NCBI GenBank assembly: GCA_963596005.1
Contig: CAVBJF010000003.1
Location: 56,328 to 120,327 of the forward strand
Source of the DNA: Gallibacter pasteurianus_A
GTDB lineage: Bacteria; Bacillota; Clostridia; Peptostreptococcales; Anaerovoracaceae
Direction: 5' to 3'
DNA length: 64,000 bases
This document shows positions 8,029 to 17,896 of the stretch, piece by piece; the stretch's first letter is position 1; each line of letters begins with the position of its first letter. The position numbers and the translations under genes are program-made. Under the pieces are notes generated by a model that was not told the DNA's origin, did not search any database, and was given only the letters and a program-made list of their open reading frames with translations.

Positions 8029-9517
8029 CTTTGTATACGCGAATGGCTTTCCCCTCTTTTATACCAACTATCTTTATGCCCTCAGTAAGGCATTTTTTTA
8101 TTGCCTTTATAGTTTCTTTTTCTATAAGCTCCCCCGGACAAAGAAGCGGAATCCCCGGCGGATACGGTATCACGCTCGATGCGCTTATCTTGCCCTCACA
8201 TACCGAAAGCTCTAAAAATTCCTTTTTTATTTTTGCTTGTTTGTTTTGCAAATTCACTTTTTGCGGAATGAATATCTTGCTTTTACAGCAAGGTTGCAGG
8301 CTTTCCTTTCGCCCTGCTTTTTTCGTGATTTCTACAATCTCATCAAGAAGCCTGTCATAATCGCTTTTTTTATTACCTATACCGCTTAATGCCATCAGAA
8401 TGTTTCCTGTAGACAGTTCGGTATATATTCCCTTGCTACGGAGTTTTTCATCTATTTCTTTACCGCTTATATCCGCCCCTGCAAGGTCAATATTTATCTT
8501 TGTTTTGTCTAAATTTCCCCCATCTATGATTTCTATACCCAAATTTTCTTTATATATAACATCTTTTATCCGAATATAAAAATCTTTTATGTTGCTCGCC
8601 CAATCCGTAAAAATTTCCTTTCCGTGTTCTTTTATCAACTTTGCATTTATTGCCAGTGTAGACATAAGAACATATGACGGGCTTGTGCTCTGCAAAAGAT
8701 TTAATTTTTCGCGAAATAATGATACATCTATACGATCCGTCATTACATTTACAACTGCCGTCTGTGTAAAGCTCGCAAGCGTCTTATGTATGCTGTTTAT
8801 TACAAGATCCGCACCGCTGTCCTCCGCCGCAACCGGCATTTTTAAGATGTCTTGAAACCTTCCAAAGAATTTCAGATGCGCTCCGTGTGCTTGATCCACT
8901 ATCAGTATTTTACCATATCTGTGTACGACCTCACTTATTTTCGATATATCGCTACAAACACCATAATAATTTGGACTCGTCACAAAAACAGCTTCTATAC
9001 TCTCATCCTCTTTTAGTGCCTGTTCAATATCAGTTGCCTTAACCTCACCTATGATATTGCAATTTTTAAAATATGTCGGCTGTAAATATACAGGTTCTAT
9101 ATCTGCAAGCTCAAGTGCGCTATATGCCGATTTGTGGCTCGCACGGGACATCAAAAGCTTTGGCTTTTCGGACCTTTTTCGTCCTCCGGCTCCTTGCTCC
9201 TGCGCCATGAAAACACCTGTCAATATAGCCGCCATGATACCCGCAGAGCTACCATTTATTGAAAGAAAACTTTTTTTTGCGTTGTAAAGCTCTTCATACT
9301 TGCTTTCGAGATCTGCTATTATCGTCTCAGGCGAATGCAAATTATCTGCCCCAAATATTTCTGTTATATCAAATTCGGCAACATCTTTTAAAAGCTTATC
9401 ATATCCATATTTTTTGTAGATATATCCGCCTTTATGCCCAGGCATATGAAATGAAATGCGCTCACCCGTTGATCGCTTATTTCTATAATTTTCTAAAAAT
9501 TCCAAAAAATCCTGCAT
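8021..9517 (-). CDS. PLP-dependent Orn/Lys/Arg decarboxylase family protein
   Basis: Fold-type I PLP enzyme of the short bacterial arginine/lysine/ornithine decarboxylase group (498 residues, similar to Bacillus SpeA/YaaO). It starts with the family MPGHKGG block (25-31) and contains DVAEFDITE, the PLP-contacting DQAHGAH (208-214) and the Schiff-base lysine in NSIHKTLASFTQ (Lys245). The C-terminal domain has IPYPPGIPLLCPGE, typical of the family. It would make a polyamine precursor such as agmatine or cadaverine; the substrate cannot be read from the sequence. The start is 7 bp after the serS stop and the end overlaps the prepilin peptidase gene. Confidence 0.9.
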   Translation of the reverse strand: MQDFLEFLENYRNKRSTGERISFHMPGHKGGYIYKKYGYDKLLKDVAEFDITEIFGADNLHSPETIIADLESKYEELYNAKKSFLSINGSSAGIMAAILTGVFMAQEQGAGGRKRSEKPKLLMSRASHKSAYSALELADIEPVYLQPTYFKNCNIIGEVKATDIEQALKEDESIEAVFVTSPNYYGVCSDISKISEVVHRYGKILIVDQAHGAHLKFFGRFQDILKMPVAAEDSGADLVINSIHKTLASFTQTAVVNVMTDRIDVSLFREKLNLLQSTSPSYVLMSTLAINAKLIKEHGKEIFTDWASNIKDFYIRIKDVIYKENLGIEIIDGGNLDKTKINIDLAGADISGKEIDEKLRSKGIYTELSTGNILMALSGIGNKKSDYDRLLDEIVEITKKAGRKESLQPCCKSKIFIPQKVNLQNKQAKIKKEFLELSVCEGKISASSVIPYPPGIPLLCPGELIEKETIKAIKKCLTEGIKIVGIKEGKAIRVYKGE

Positions 9518-9524
9518 TGCAAAT

Positions 9525-10799
9525 CTATTTTGTAATCTTATCGCAACCCATATACTGCCTCAAAACTTCAGGAACTATCACAGATCCATCTTCCTGCTGA
9601 TAATTTTCGAGTATCGCAGCTACCGTCCTGCCGACCGCAAGTCCCGAGCCGTTTAGTGTGTGTACAAACTCAGGTTTACCCTTTGCGCCGTTTCTAAATC
9701 TGATATTTGCTCTTCGTGCCTGATAATCCTCAAAGTTTGAGCAAGAAGAGATTTCCACATATCTATTGTAGCTTGGCATCCAAACCTCTATATCATAAGT
9801 TTTTGCCGCAGAAAATCCCAAATCACCTGTGCTAAGCGTAACAACTCTGTAAGGAATTTTGAGTCTCTTTAAAACTTCCTCCGCCGAAAGGAGTAATTTT
9901 TCGAGCTCATCGTATGATGTCTCAGGCTTTACAAATTTTACAAGCTCTACCTTGTTGAATTGATGTTGCCTTACAAGACCCCTTGTATCACGACCTGCCG
10001 AGCCGGCTTCCTTTCTGAAGCAAGGAGTGTATGCCGTATAATACAGTGGCAGCTCATCTTCTGATAATATCTCGCCTGATCTCAAGTTTGTAATAGGCAC
10101 TTCCGCTGTAGGAATTAAGAAAAAGTCCTTTGCCGGTACATGAAACATATCGTCCTCAAACTTAGGCAATTGACCTGTGCCTGTCATTGCGTCTCTGTTT
10201 ACCATAAATGGCGGCAAAAATTCTGTAAATCCGTGCTCCTCAGTATGTAGATTTAACATAAAGTTTATAACAGATCTTTCAAGCCTTGCGCCCTTACCCT
10301 TATAAACTGTAAATCTCGTACCTGCGATCTTTGCAGCTCTTTCAAAATCAAGTATATCAAGATCTGTGCCTATATCCCAGTGCGCCTTAAAATCAAAACC
10401 GAATTTTGTCGGTTCTCCGACTTTTTTATACTCTACATTGTCGCTGTCATCTGCTCCCATCGGTACATCTTCTGCAGGTGTGTTAGGAATATTTAATAGC
10501 GCTTCTCTCAGCTGTTTTTCGACATCCGAAACTTGCGCATCGTAGGTCTTTATCTCATCAGAAAGCTTTTTCATCTCCGCCATAAGCTCAGTAGTATCTT
10601 CTCCTGCTTTTTTCATCTGAGGGATTTTTTTAGAATCAGTTGACTGCTTATTTTTCATCTGCTCCACAACAGCAAGCAACTCTCTTCTTTTCTTATCAAG
10701 CTCAGGCACTTTATCTATACCAAAATCACCCTGACCTCTTCTTTCGACAGCTTTCTTTACTCCATCAAAGTCTTCTCTTATTCTCTTAATGTCTAACAT
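9525..10799 (-). CDS. serS: Seryl-tRNA synthetase
   Basis: Class II synthetase that charges tRNA-Ser (and tRNA-Sec where present). The 424-residue length is standard. The N-terminal long coiled-coil arm that grips the tRNA is at about 25-105. Motif 2 is seen around FRKEAGSAGRDTRGLVRQHQF and motif 3 in NGSGLAVGRTVAAILENYQ. Residues TAEVPITNL bind serine in the family. An AGGAGG-like ribosome-binding site precedes the ATG. It follows the glutamine synthetase gene by 34 bp. There is no T-box leader in that short gap. Confidence 0.97.
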   Translation of the reverse strand: MLDIKRIREDFDGVKKAVERRGQGDFGIDKVPELDKKRRELLAVVEQMKNKQSTDSKKIPQMKKAGEDTTELMAEMKKLSDEIKTYDAQVSDVEKQLREALLNIPNTPAEDVPMGADDSDNVEYKKVGEPTKFGFDFKAHWDIGTDLDILDFERAAKIAGTRFTVYKGKGARLERSVINFMLNLHTEEHGFTEFLPPFMVNRDAMTGTGQLPKFEDDMFHVPAKDFFLIPTAEVPITNLRSGEILSEDELPLYYTAYTPCFRKEAGSAGRDTRGLVRQHQFNKVELVKFVKPETSYDELEKLLLSAEEVLKRLKIPYRVVTLSTGDLGFSAAKTYDIEVWMPSYNRYVEISSCSNFEDYQARRANIRFRNGAKGKPEFVHTLNGSGLAVGRTVAAILENYQQEDGSVIVPEVLRQYMGCDKITK

Positions 10800-10833
10800 C
10801 TATATATTCCTCCTGCAATAAGTATAAATAAAT

Positions 10834-12750
10834 CTAAAATAAGTTCTTTTTATATAGCACATATAAGCCTGTCAGCTCTTCTATTTTGTCATTCATCTCA
10901 ATCTGCAAATCTGACGCTGTTTGGAAATCACCGACATCAAGTGCATTGATTATCCTCGAAAGCAAACACGGCTCAACCAAAGTATTTTTGCCAAGCTCAT
11001 TTCGCAGTTTATCTATTCTGCTCCAATATGCAACATCATAATCTGAGCAAGCACTATCATCGTGCAATTTTACCATGCTCCTTATAAGATCTCGATTGCT
11101 TGGTATTATCCTATTGTGAAGCTCCGTTGCCCATCTGCTTAGCATTGCCGTCTTGTATGAATCTAATGTCGTATTGTTCATAACTCCGCCGACACTCAAA
11201 ACTCCTGTCTTCTCACTGTGATCCTCAAATGCGCACAGGTTTTCCCAAACAGTTCTCGGCGCTCTGCCAAAGTTTATATCCCTTTCGGCTGTCGTATATG
11301 TGTCGTAAACATTTTTCTCGCTGCGATATATCCTATCCTTTTCAAGATAAAAATCTTCTTCTCCCATTTTTTTAGAAAGTGAAGCTTCGAGTTCTTTAGA
11401 AGTCTTACCGTTTTTTAGTGCATTTTTTATACCGTCAAGCATCGCCATATAAGCACTCGCCACAACAAGATATGTATTTGCTGTCGGGCAAGGGCCTCTT
11501 AGTTCAAATCTTGTCGCCATTGAGTTATGAATATCCCTTATAAGGCCTAAAAGTACCGTCCTATTTCTGGAAGGGCTTGTCGGATCATGCCCAAGCGATG
11601 TAACTACGCATACAGGCGCTTCATAACCCGGCTTTAGTCTGTTGAAAGCATCATTATTAGGTGCTACAAACGGATTTACCGCCTCATAATTTTTCATAAG
11701 CCCCATGAGTGCTCCAAGTCCGACAGGCGATGCAAAATCTTCTTTTAAGTTCTTTGGGCTAAATAAATTTGCCATCTTGCCATTTTTTAGCTTTGCCGCA
11801 ACGCCGAGATGTGTATGCTCTCCGCTGCCTGCAATTCCTGGAAGTGGCTTTGCCGCAAATGTTACATCAAGGCCATGCACCCTAAAAACATCTCTTACTA
11901 CATATTTAACCATATTTTCGTTATCCGCTGCCTGCAGCGCAGTCGAAAATTTCCAGTCAATCTCAAGCTGCTCCATAACGTGGTCATAATTGCCTTCATT
12001 GCTCATCTTCGCCTTAACACCACCAACCTCTTTATGCCCCATTTCGACCTCGAAGCCATAATAGTCAAGCATGATGAGCGTTGATTCAAGCGCCTTTCTA
12101 ACAGGACCGACTGTTCTCTTCCAATATTGTTCTTTTAGTACTTGTGCAGTCGAAAGCTCTTCTCTGTCTGTTTGATCGTCAGGTGTTTTTACCCAAAATT
12201 CGAGTTCTGTTGCAGATGTCAAACTCAAGGAGTCAATATCATCTACGCTGTCTATCGGCATATTTTCAAAAACATACGGATATTTTTTTAGCGTATCTAA
12301 TAATTCTTCCTCAAACACCTTCACCGCATTTTTTAAAACTATCCTAGAGCCTACCTCAGATACATCATTGTGGATCAAAAATGATGGAATTCTCAATGTT
12401 CCTATCGGTAAGCTTGTTTTATAATCTATATTTATCAAATTGTGGTCAACATACCAATTTACATCCTTATCAGGCACAATGTCCACTTTTGCATTATTTA
12501 AAACTGCAATCTTTGGAAGCACAACGGAGGAACCGTCTGTTTGAACACCACACTTCATAAGCTTGTCGAAATCATCTATAAATGTTTTTACAGGAATTTT
12601 TTCGTCTGTATCATTGCCACTCATATCTATACCAACTAAAGATACGAATTTCACCTCCGGGTGACTTTCTAAGATGCTTTTTACATCTTCCTTCGTATGC
12701 TTCTCAGGCGGAATAGAAAATAGCATTTTATCTAAATCAAAGTTAAACAT
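10834..12750 (-). CDS. Glutamine synthetase family protein (large, about 640-residue form)
   Basis: Predicted ATP-dependent ligation of ammonia to glutamate. Family blocks are QTDGSSVVLP (substrate and metal region near the N-terminus), DIVPDKD, AKPLPGIAGSGEHTHLGV (metal-binding Glu and His), NDAFNRLKPGYEAP and SRNRTVLLGL with FELRGPCPTANTYLV. At 638 residues it is longer than the common 440-470-residue type I enzyme and shorter than most type III enzymes. The extra length is an N-terminal insertion and a C-terminal helical extension (about 500-638). It could be a glutamine-synthetase-like ligase acting on another amine. The ATG has an AGGAGGAG site. A hairpin lies in the leader at 12777-12797. 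Confidence 0.82.
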   Translation of the reverse strand: MFNFDLDKMLFSIPPEKHTKEDVKSILESHPEVKFVSLVGIDMSGNDTDEKIPVKTFIDDFDKLMKCGVQTDGSSVVLPKIAVLNNAKVDIVPDKDVNWYVDHNLINIDYKTSLPIGTLRIPSFLIHNDVSEVGSRIVLKNAVKVFEEELLDTLKKYPYVFENMPIDSVDDIDSLSLTSATELEFWVKTPDDQTDREELSTAQVLKEQYWKRTVGPVRKALESTLIMLDYYGFEVEMGHKEVGGVKAKMSNEGNYDHVMEQLEIDWKFSTALQAADNENMVKYVVRDVFRVHGLDVTFAAKPLPGIAGSGEHTHLGVAAKLKNGKMANLFSPKNLKEDFASPVGLGALMGLMKNYEAVNPFVAPNNDAFNRLKPGYEAPVCVVTSLGHDPTSPSRNRTVLLGLIRDIHNSMATRFELRGPCPTANTYLVVASAYMAMLDGIKNALKNGKTSKELEASLSKKMGEEDFYLEKDRIYRSEKNVYDTYTTAERDINFGRAPRTVWENLCAFEDHSEKTGVLSVGGVMNNTTLDSYKTAMLSRWATELHNRIIPSNRDLIRSMVKLHDDSACSDYDVAYWSRIDKLRNELGKNTLVEPCLLSRIINALDVGDFQTASDLQIEMNDKIEELTGLYVLYKKNLF

Positions 12751-12776
12751 TTGCTCCTCCTATCTTAAAGCTTTAG

Positions 12777-12797
12777 CCGTGCACAATTTGCACGGCC
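12777..12797 (-). promoter_or_regulatory. Intergenic hairpin upstream of the glutamine synthetase gene
   Basis: GCCGTGCA/TGCACGGC forms an 8-bp stem with a 5-nt loop in the 65-bp gap between the UPF0182 gene and the glutamine synthetase gene. There is no T-run after it on the minus strand, so it is not a normal terminator. It may be an RNA-processing or stability element. Confidence 0.4.
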
Positions 12798-12815
12798 CAA
12801 AGCATGCTTATTTTT

Positions 12816-15773
12816 TTATTCTTCCATATCGTTTAAATAGTCCTTAAGCTCATCTATATATTTGCCATACTTAGTCCAGTCGCCGTTTTTCTGAGCCTCT
12901 AAAGCGTTGTCATATGCATCATTTGCAGCCTTTATCAGCTCCTGCATACTCTTTTTAGTACTATCACTTGAGCTGCTACTTGTGCTACTTTTATTTTCGG
13001 CAGTATCATCGCCAAATAGCGTATTTAGCGCCTCTGCAAGCGTCGGCTCATAAGCTATCCTGTCACCGTACATAACAATGACTCTCTTTACCTCAGGTAT
13101 GGACGAGCCGTCAGCTTCGAGATAAACAGGCTCTACATATAATAACGAGTCCTCTATAGGTATTACAAACATATTGCCTCGCGAATATTTAGAACCTGAG
13201 CTATTCCAAAGCGAAAATTCTTTAGAAATCTCGGTATCCTGGTCTATCTGCGCCTCTACTTGCTGCGGACCATAAACGACTTTGCTCTTTGGTAGCTGGT
13301 AAAGTATAAGCTCTCCATAATTATCACCGTCGTTTCTTGCTACCATCAGGCCGGCCATATTCTTTTTGTCCTTTGGCGTAAATGGTATCGAGTTTACAAA
13401 TTCCGCATCTTTTTCACCCGGCAGATTCATGATGTAATAGTTTGGTTCCATCTCTGTTTCTTCTGTGCCATATATCTCTTTTGCTATATCCCACTGGTCC
13501 TCATTTTGATAAAAAACTCTTACATCATTCATGTGGTATCTACTATATACCTTTGCCTGTGTTTCAAAAAGTTCACTTGGATACCTCATATGTTGCTTTA
13601 ACTCATCAGGCATTTCTGAGCCGTCTTTAAACAGCTGCGGATATATCTTTTTAAATGTGCTTGCTATCGGATCTTGATCATCCACTACGTAATAATTTAC
13701 ATCGCCGTTGTATGCATCAATGATGACCTTTACTGAGTTTCGCACATAGTTTATGTCCGATTCATTATCAACATCATAAGGCTCTGAGTATGGGAATTGA
13801 CTGCTTGTGGTATATGCGTCTATAACCCAGTAGAGCTTGCCATTCTCTGTTACGATATATGGATCGCTGTCATATTGCAAATATGGCATTATCTTTTCGA
13901 CCCTGTCGCAGATATTCCTATTTATGATGATCCTTGAATCGCTTGTAATATTAGAAGATACCAAAATTTTCGGATTTGCTTCCCTTATAGCAAACATCAA
14001 TCTTGTAACAGGATTTAGCTTAATACCTGCAGTGCCCTCATATGTTGTATATTCATTGCTGTCGCCGTTCGGATAGTCAAACTCATCCTCGTTTGTATTG
14101 ACGATTGCATATTCATTTGTTTCTTCACCAAAATATATCTCCGGTCGGTCAATAGTTATTTCTTGCACGCTCGACACAGGTGGTATATTGCTTATCAGCA
14201 TCTCCGGCTGACCGCTTGCCGTGATCTCATCGACTCTTGAAAGCGTAATACCATAACCGTGAGTATATTTTAAATGCTTATTCAGCCACGTCTGACTTAT
14301 CTTCTCTTCATCTATTTCCCTTGCGGAAAGGAAAGTCTGTGTATATTCGCCGTTTATAGTATATCTGTCAACATCCACATCGTGGAAATCATAATACTGC
14401 CTTATCGACTGCGTTTGGTTATAAAATTTCTCCGCAGGCTTATAGTCATTTATTCTTATATTTGATATTGTCGCCTGATTGTTTTTTATATCTTGCGATG
14501 TCAAATCATTGCTAGCCTCAAATGGCTGGACTTTGACATTTTCAAGGCCGTATGCTTTTTGCGTATATTCTATGTTTCTTTCAAGATACTTGCTTTCCCT
14601 TGCTATTTCATTTGGGGAAACTACAAGTCCCTGCACGGCATATCCTACGCCTACTCCAAGCAAGTTGACTGCAATCATCACAATCGGCACAATGAGTATC
14701 TGCTTTATCTTGTGCTTTTTAACTCCAACGGCTACAACTATAGCTCCTACTATCGATATCAATATAAGGAGTCTATACATCCATAGCGTTATAGTCACAT
14801 CGGTAAAGCCGGCTCCGTATACCGCCCCTCTATGCGTATATAAAAGTTCGAATTCTTTTAGCGCAAAATGTATGGCAAGCATCACAAAAAGCAATACTCC
14901 CATTATTGTTATCTGCTTAGATGCAATCGTAAATAATTGCTTGATATTTTCGCTATCCCAAGTCTTTTTTTCTTTTTTCTTTTTGTTGCCTGAGATTCCG
15001 CTAACCTTTGTAAAGATATCTACGAATTTTTCGAGTGGCGTTCCCTTGAAGCTTGTCGCAAAACTGCCTTCATCACTGCCGCCATTTGCATATTCGCCGT
15101 CAAAACCTGCATTATTTGTTTGATTGAATCGATCAGGCTCCTCAAATGGATTATTTGTATTTTGTTGCTGTGACTTTGAGTTGAACATCCTAGGATGTCT
15201 GATACCCATAAGTACCGAATAGTATATGATTGTAAATATCAAAAATACGATTGCTACTATTATTATCAATGTATTTAAGTTTCTCAAGAAATCAAGCTTA
15301 AAGATATAAAATGACACATCTAATCCAAATATAGGATCGTCATATCCAAAGTCTGTGCTGTTGGCAAATTGCAAAAATGAAAACCACAAAAGCTTTATAG
15401 CAAAAAATGTTACAATCGCTCCGAACAGCGCCGCGATAAGCCATGAAACGAGATTTATGCTCTTGCTCTCTTCCAAATCATTTGAGGCTATATTTTTGTA
15501 ATAACTCTTTTTTATCATCTTAAAATAAATATATGAAAGTACTGTTATTACAATAAATGTCGGAATACCGATCTTTAACTGTGTCAAAAGTTTTGTGAAA
15601 AATACTTCTACAAAATCAAGCTCCCTAAACCATAAAAAGTTGGTTATAAAGCCTGTCAACGCAACAAAAAGTGCAATCACTACGACTAAAGCTATTAAAA
15701 ATATCGTTAATTTTTTACCTCTCGGCTTGCCGTTCGCTTTTTCCTTTTTAGCGCCCTTATTTCTTCTTTTCAA
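12816..15773 (-). CDS. UPF0182 family membrane protein
   Basis: A 985-residue protein with the layout of the UPF0182 (COG1615) family. A basic N-terminal stretch is followed by about seven membrane segments within residues 20-370 (for example FITNFLWFRELDF, a family hallmark around 42-54). A large extracytoplasmic domain with PPVSSVQEITIDRPEIYFGE and RNDGDNYGELILYQLPKS comes next. The C-terminal 60 residues are a Ser-rich linker and a helical tail (SSTSSSSSDSTKKSMQ), normal for the family. The biochemical function of the family is unknown. It lies between the zinc-ribbon protein and glutamine synthetase genes on one strand. Confidence 0.9.
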   Translation of the reverse strand: MKRRNKGAKKEKANGKPRGKKLTIFLIALVVVIALFVALTGFITNFLWFRELDFVEVFFTKLLTQLKIGIPTFIVITVLSYIYFKMIKKSYYKNIASNDLEESKSINLVSWLIAALFGAIVTFFAIKLLWFSFLQFANSTDFGYDDPIFGLDVSFYIFKLDFLRNLNTLIIIVAIVFLIFTIIYYSVLMGIRHPRMFNSKSQQQNTNNPFEEPDRFNQTNNAGFDGEYANGGSDEGSFATSFKGTPLEKFVDIFTKVSGISGNKKKKEKKTWDSENIKQLFTIASKQITIMGVLLFVMLAIHFALKEFELLYTHRGAVYGAGFTDVTITLWMYRLLILISIVGAIVVAVGVKKHKIKQILIVPIVMIAVNLLGVGVGYAVQGLVVSPNEIARESKYLERNIEYTQKAYGLENVKVQPFEASNDLTSQDIKNNQATISNIRINDYKPAEKFYNQTQSIRQYYDFHDVDVDRYTINGEYTQTFLSAREIDEEKISQTWLNKHLKYTHGYGITLSRVDEITASGQPEMLISNIPPVSSVQEITIDRPEIYFGEETNEYAIVNTNEDEFDYPNGDSNEYTTYEGTAGIKLNPVTRLMFAIREANPKILVSSNITSDSRIIINRNICDRVEKIMPYLQYDSDPYIVTENGKLYWVIDAYTTSSQFPYSEPYDVDNESDINYVRNSVKVIIDAYNGDVNYYVVDDQDPIASTFKKIYPQLFKDGSEMPDELKQHMRYPSELFETQAKVYSRYHMNDVRVFYQNEDQWDIAKEIYGTEETEMEPNYYIMNLPGEKDAEFVNSIPFTPKDKKNMAGLMVARNDGDNYGELILYQLPKSKVVYGPQQVEAQIDQDTEISKEFSLWNSSGSKYSRGNMFVIPIEDSLLYVEPVYLEADGSSIPEVKRVIVMYGDRIAYEPTLAEALNTLFGDDTAENKSSTSSSSSDSTKKSMQELIKAANDAYDNALEAQKNGDWTKYGKYIDELKDYLNDMEE

Positions 15774-15833
15774 ACCCTTCCTCCAGATTTAACTATTAAT
15801 CCTCTACTTTGCTGAGCTATCATGCTCATCCAA

Positions 15834-17867
15834 TTAGTCGTCATATTCACTGACAACATATAGCTTATGATCTTTTTCCTTAAATTCGTAAATTTTGCTT
15901 GTATCCTTACCGTCTATTGTTTCTATTACCCAAACAAAATACGCATCCTTGTTGACCTTGATATCTCCTATCTGTAATGCATCAAACTTTAGATTACTAT
16001 TGTCTTTTTTTAGCTTCTCAAGAGTGCTCTTATAATCACCGTCCTCAGCAACCATTTCCAAAATCTTATTATCGTTGTCATTTACATATGCAACCTTTTG
16101 TGACTCAAGTGCTATAATTGCACCGACAAGCTCCTCGTCATAATATTTTTCAGCACCATCACTATCTGTATACCAAGCGTTATTTTCAATCGCAGACGCA
16201 TCTCTTATCGCACTATTGCTGTATTCCTTATCTGCATCATACGCCGCTTCGCTACTATACTTGATGCTCACAATAGCATCTTTATAGTTTTCTGATATCT
16301 TATTTTGAATAAGACCTGTCTTATCCTCCTGGAGTTCTCCTTTTGCGGTATCAGAATCATCATCGGAAAAAAATCCGATTACCTTGTTTGATACATTGTC
16401 CATCTGCTTCGAAATAAGCGTGTCAGGCAATACTATCCTTATAATGAGCAATGCTGTTGTCACAACAAGTATGATACTCAAAATCCATATAAGCGCCCTT
16501 GACTTTTGGCCTTTCCTTTTATAGTCGTCATCCGAATCGTCGAAAAATTCTTTTGCAAGCGTTTCGACGCTCTTCTCTTGAGTGTCTTCAGCCTCCTCAT
16601 TGGCATCGGATTTTTCTTTTGCCTTTTCTTTTGCTTTTTCTTTTGCCTTTTCTTTTGTCGGTTCTATTACTACCTTGCCTTCCGCAGGCTCGTTATCCGT
16701 TTCTTCTTTTATCGTTGCCTCTGCAAGGCTTTCATTTGAGCTCGGTTCAAAGACTACTGCTCCGGCATCCGCCATAACAGCTTCATCTATAATCGCCTTA
16801 TCCGCCTCGTCCAAAGCAACTTCCTGTGTCTCGTGCAACTTTTTGTTTTTATTTCTCTTTTTCTTTTTTTCTTTTTTCTTGCTTTTTTCTTCAGTCGCCT
16901 TATCTTTTTCTTCCGCCTTATGTGAAAGCTCATCTGCTTTTTTATAATCCTCATCAGGAATCAAAAACGGATCATCAAAGAATAGAGTTCTTGCCTTCAC
17001 CATTTCCTCAAGTTGAGTTGTACCCTCAACCTTTGTGCCCTTTTCGACTTCCATGAAAGTTGAGATGTCTTCTTCCAGTCCGCCCGGCTTAAGCTCGTTA
17101 TCTATCCTCTCGTACTCCTTATCCAACAGTTTTTGGAATTCTTCTTTTTTTCTGTTGAATGTATAAAATTTATCAATCTGCTTTTTCTCTTCGTCGATGT
17201 TCGCGTTTTTTAACGTCCTTATCGCACTTGGCGCTATTTCGTCTATCAGCGTTGGTTTTTCTTCAAGAACCGAGGTCATTTGTGGTTCATCAACTTTGAC
17301 CTCTTCTACGCTGATCCCATCGTCCGAATTTGTAACTTCAATAGCGATCTCGCTTTTGTCAGGTTGTGTTATCTCAACAACCTGTTGCTCTTCGTCTATT
17401 TTTGGAATTTCTATCGTTGCGAACTTTTCTTCTGTTGTTTTAGTCTTTTCGTCTGTCTTTAGCGCGTCCAAAACCTCAAGACCTTTATCGTTTTCGGCTG
17501 CAGCCTTTGCTTTCAGCTTAGCATCCTGTTCCTTTTGGAACTGAGCCATAGCTGCCGCAAACATTTCCTTTTCTTTTTTTATCTCATTATGAAGAAACAT
17601 ATCATCACTTTTCCATGATACATCTACATCCTCTGTCTTTTTTACTTCGCCGGTCGGGAATTCCTTGACATCCCAAGTGATACCGTCAACATGCGACATC
17701 ATTTTTATGTTGTCAGACGGCTTTGACTCGCCATAATCATTTTTCTCATCGTCTAAGCTTATATTTGTATTTACTTTAGGTATTACGGGTTCTTCAACCT
17801 TCGCCCCACAGTTACTACAGAAATTTTCATTCCCGCTTAAAAACTGTCCGCAATTTTTACAATACAT
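15834..17867 (-). CDS. Zinc-ribbon single-span membrane protein of unknown function
   Basis: I do not recognise a specific family beyond the N-terminal zinc ribbon (Cys3, Cys6, Cys17, Cys20 in YCKNCG and NFCSNCGAK). Residues 25-455 are very acidic, low complexity and probably disordered or coiled. They contain a KEKA tandem repeat near residues 400-420, encoded by a 12-bp DNA repeat around 16615-16660. One membrane segment follows at about 456-481 (ALIWILSIILVVTTALLII). The extracytoplasmic C-terminal domain of about 195 residues resembles those of secreted sensors. The topology suggests a cytoplasmic zinc-ribbon linked to an outside sensing domain. The start has good spacing to its neighbour (29 bp). 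Confidence 0.72.
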   Translation of the reverse strand: MYCKNCGQFLSGNENFCSNCGAKVEEPVIPKVNTNISLDDEKNDYGESKPSDNIKMMSHVDGITWDVKEFPTGEVKKTEDVDVSWKSDDMFLHNEIKKEKEMFAAAMAQFQKEQDAKLKAKAAAENDKGLEVLDALKTDEKTKTTEEKFATIEIPKIDEEQQVVEITQPDKSEIAIEVTNSDDGISVEEVKVDEPQMTSVLEEKPTLIDEIAPSAIRTLKNANIDEEKKQIDKFYTFNRKKEEFQKLLDKEYERIDNELKPGGLEEDISTFMEVEKGTKVEGTTQLEEMVKARTLFFDDPFLIPDEDYKKADELSHKAEEKDKATEEKSKKKEKKKKRNKNKKLHETQEVALDEADKAIIDEAVMADAGAVVFEPSSNESLAEATIKEETDNEPAEGKVVIEPTKEKAKEKAKEKAKEKSDANEEAEDTQEKSVETLAKEFFDDSDDDYKRKGQKSRALIWILSIILVVTTALLIIRIVLPDTLISKQMDNVSNKVIGFFSDDDSDTAKGELQEDKTGLIQNKISENYKDAIVSIKYSSEAAYDADKEYSNSAIRDASAIENNAWYTDSDGAEKYYDEELVGAIIALESQKVAYVNDNDNKILEMVAEDGDYKSTLEKLKKDNSNLKFDALQIGDIKVNKDAYFVWVIETIDGKDTSKIYEFKEKDHKLYVVSEYDD
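16615..16658 (-). repeat. 12-bp tandem repeat coding for (KEKA)n
   Basis: On the plus strand TTTTGCCTTTTC-like units repeat about 3.5 times inside the zinc-ribbon protein gene. They encode alternating Lys-Glu-Lys-Ala. Such a tract can change length by slippage in steps of four residues without shifting frame. Confidence 0.7.
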
Positions 17868-17896
17868 GTTCCCTCCATGAAATCCTTGTTATAATA

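Noticed and set aside
10800..10833. T-box leader for serS
   Set aside because: The gap to the upstream gene is 34 bp, too short for a T-box.
12750..12816. Terminator between the UPF0182 gene and the glutamine synthetase gene
   Set aside because: The hairpin at 12777-12797 has no T-run in the direction of transcription, so it is listed as a regulatory hairpin only.
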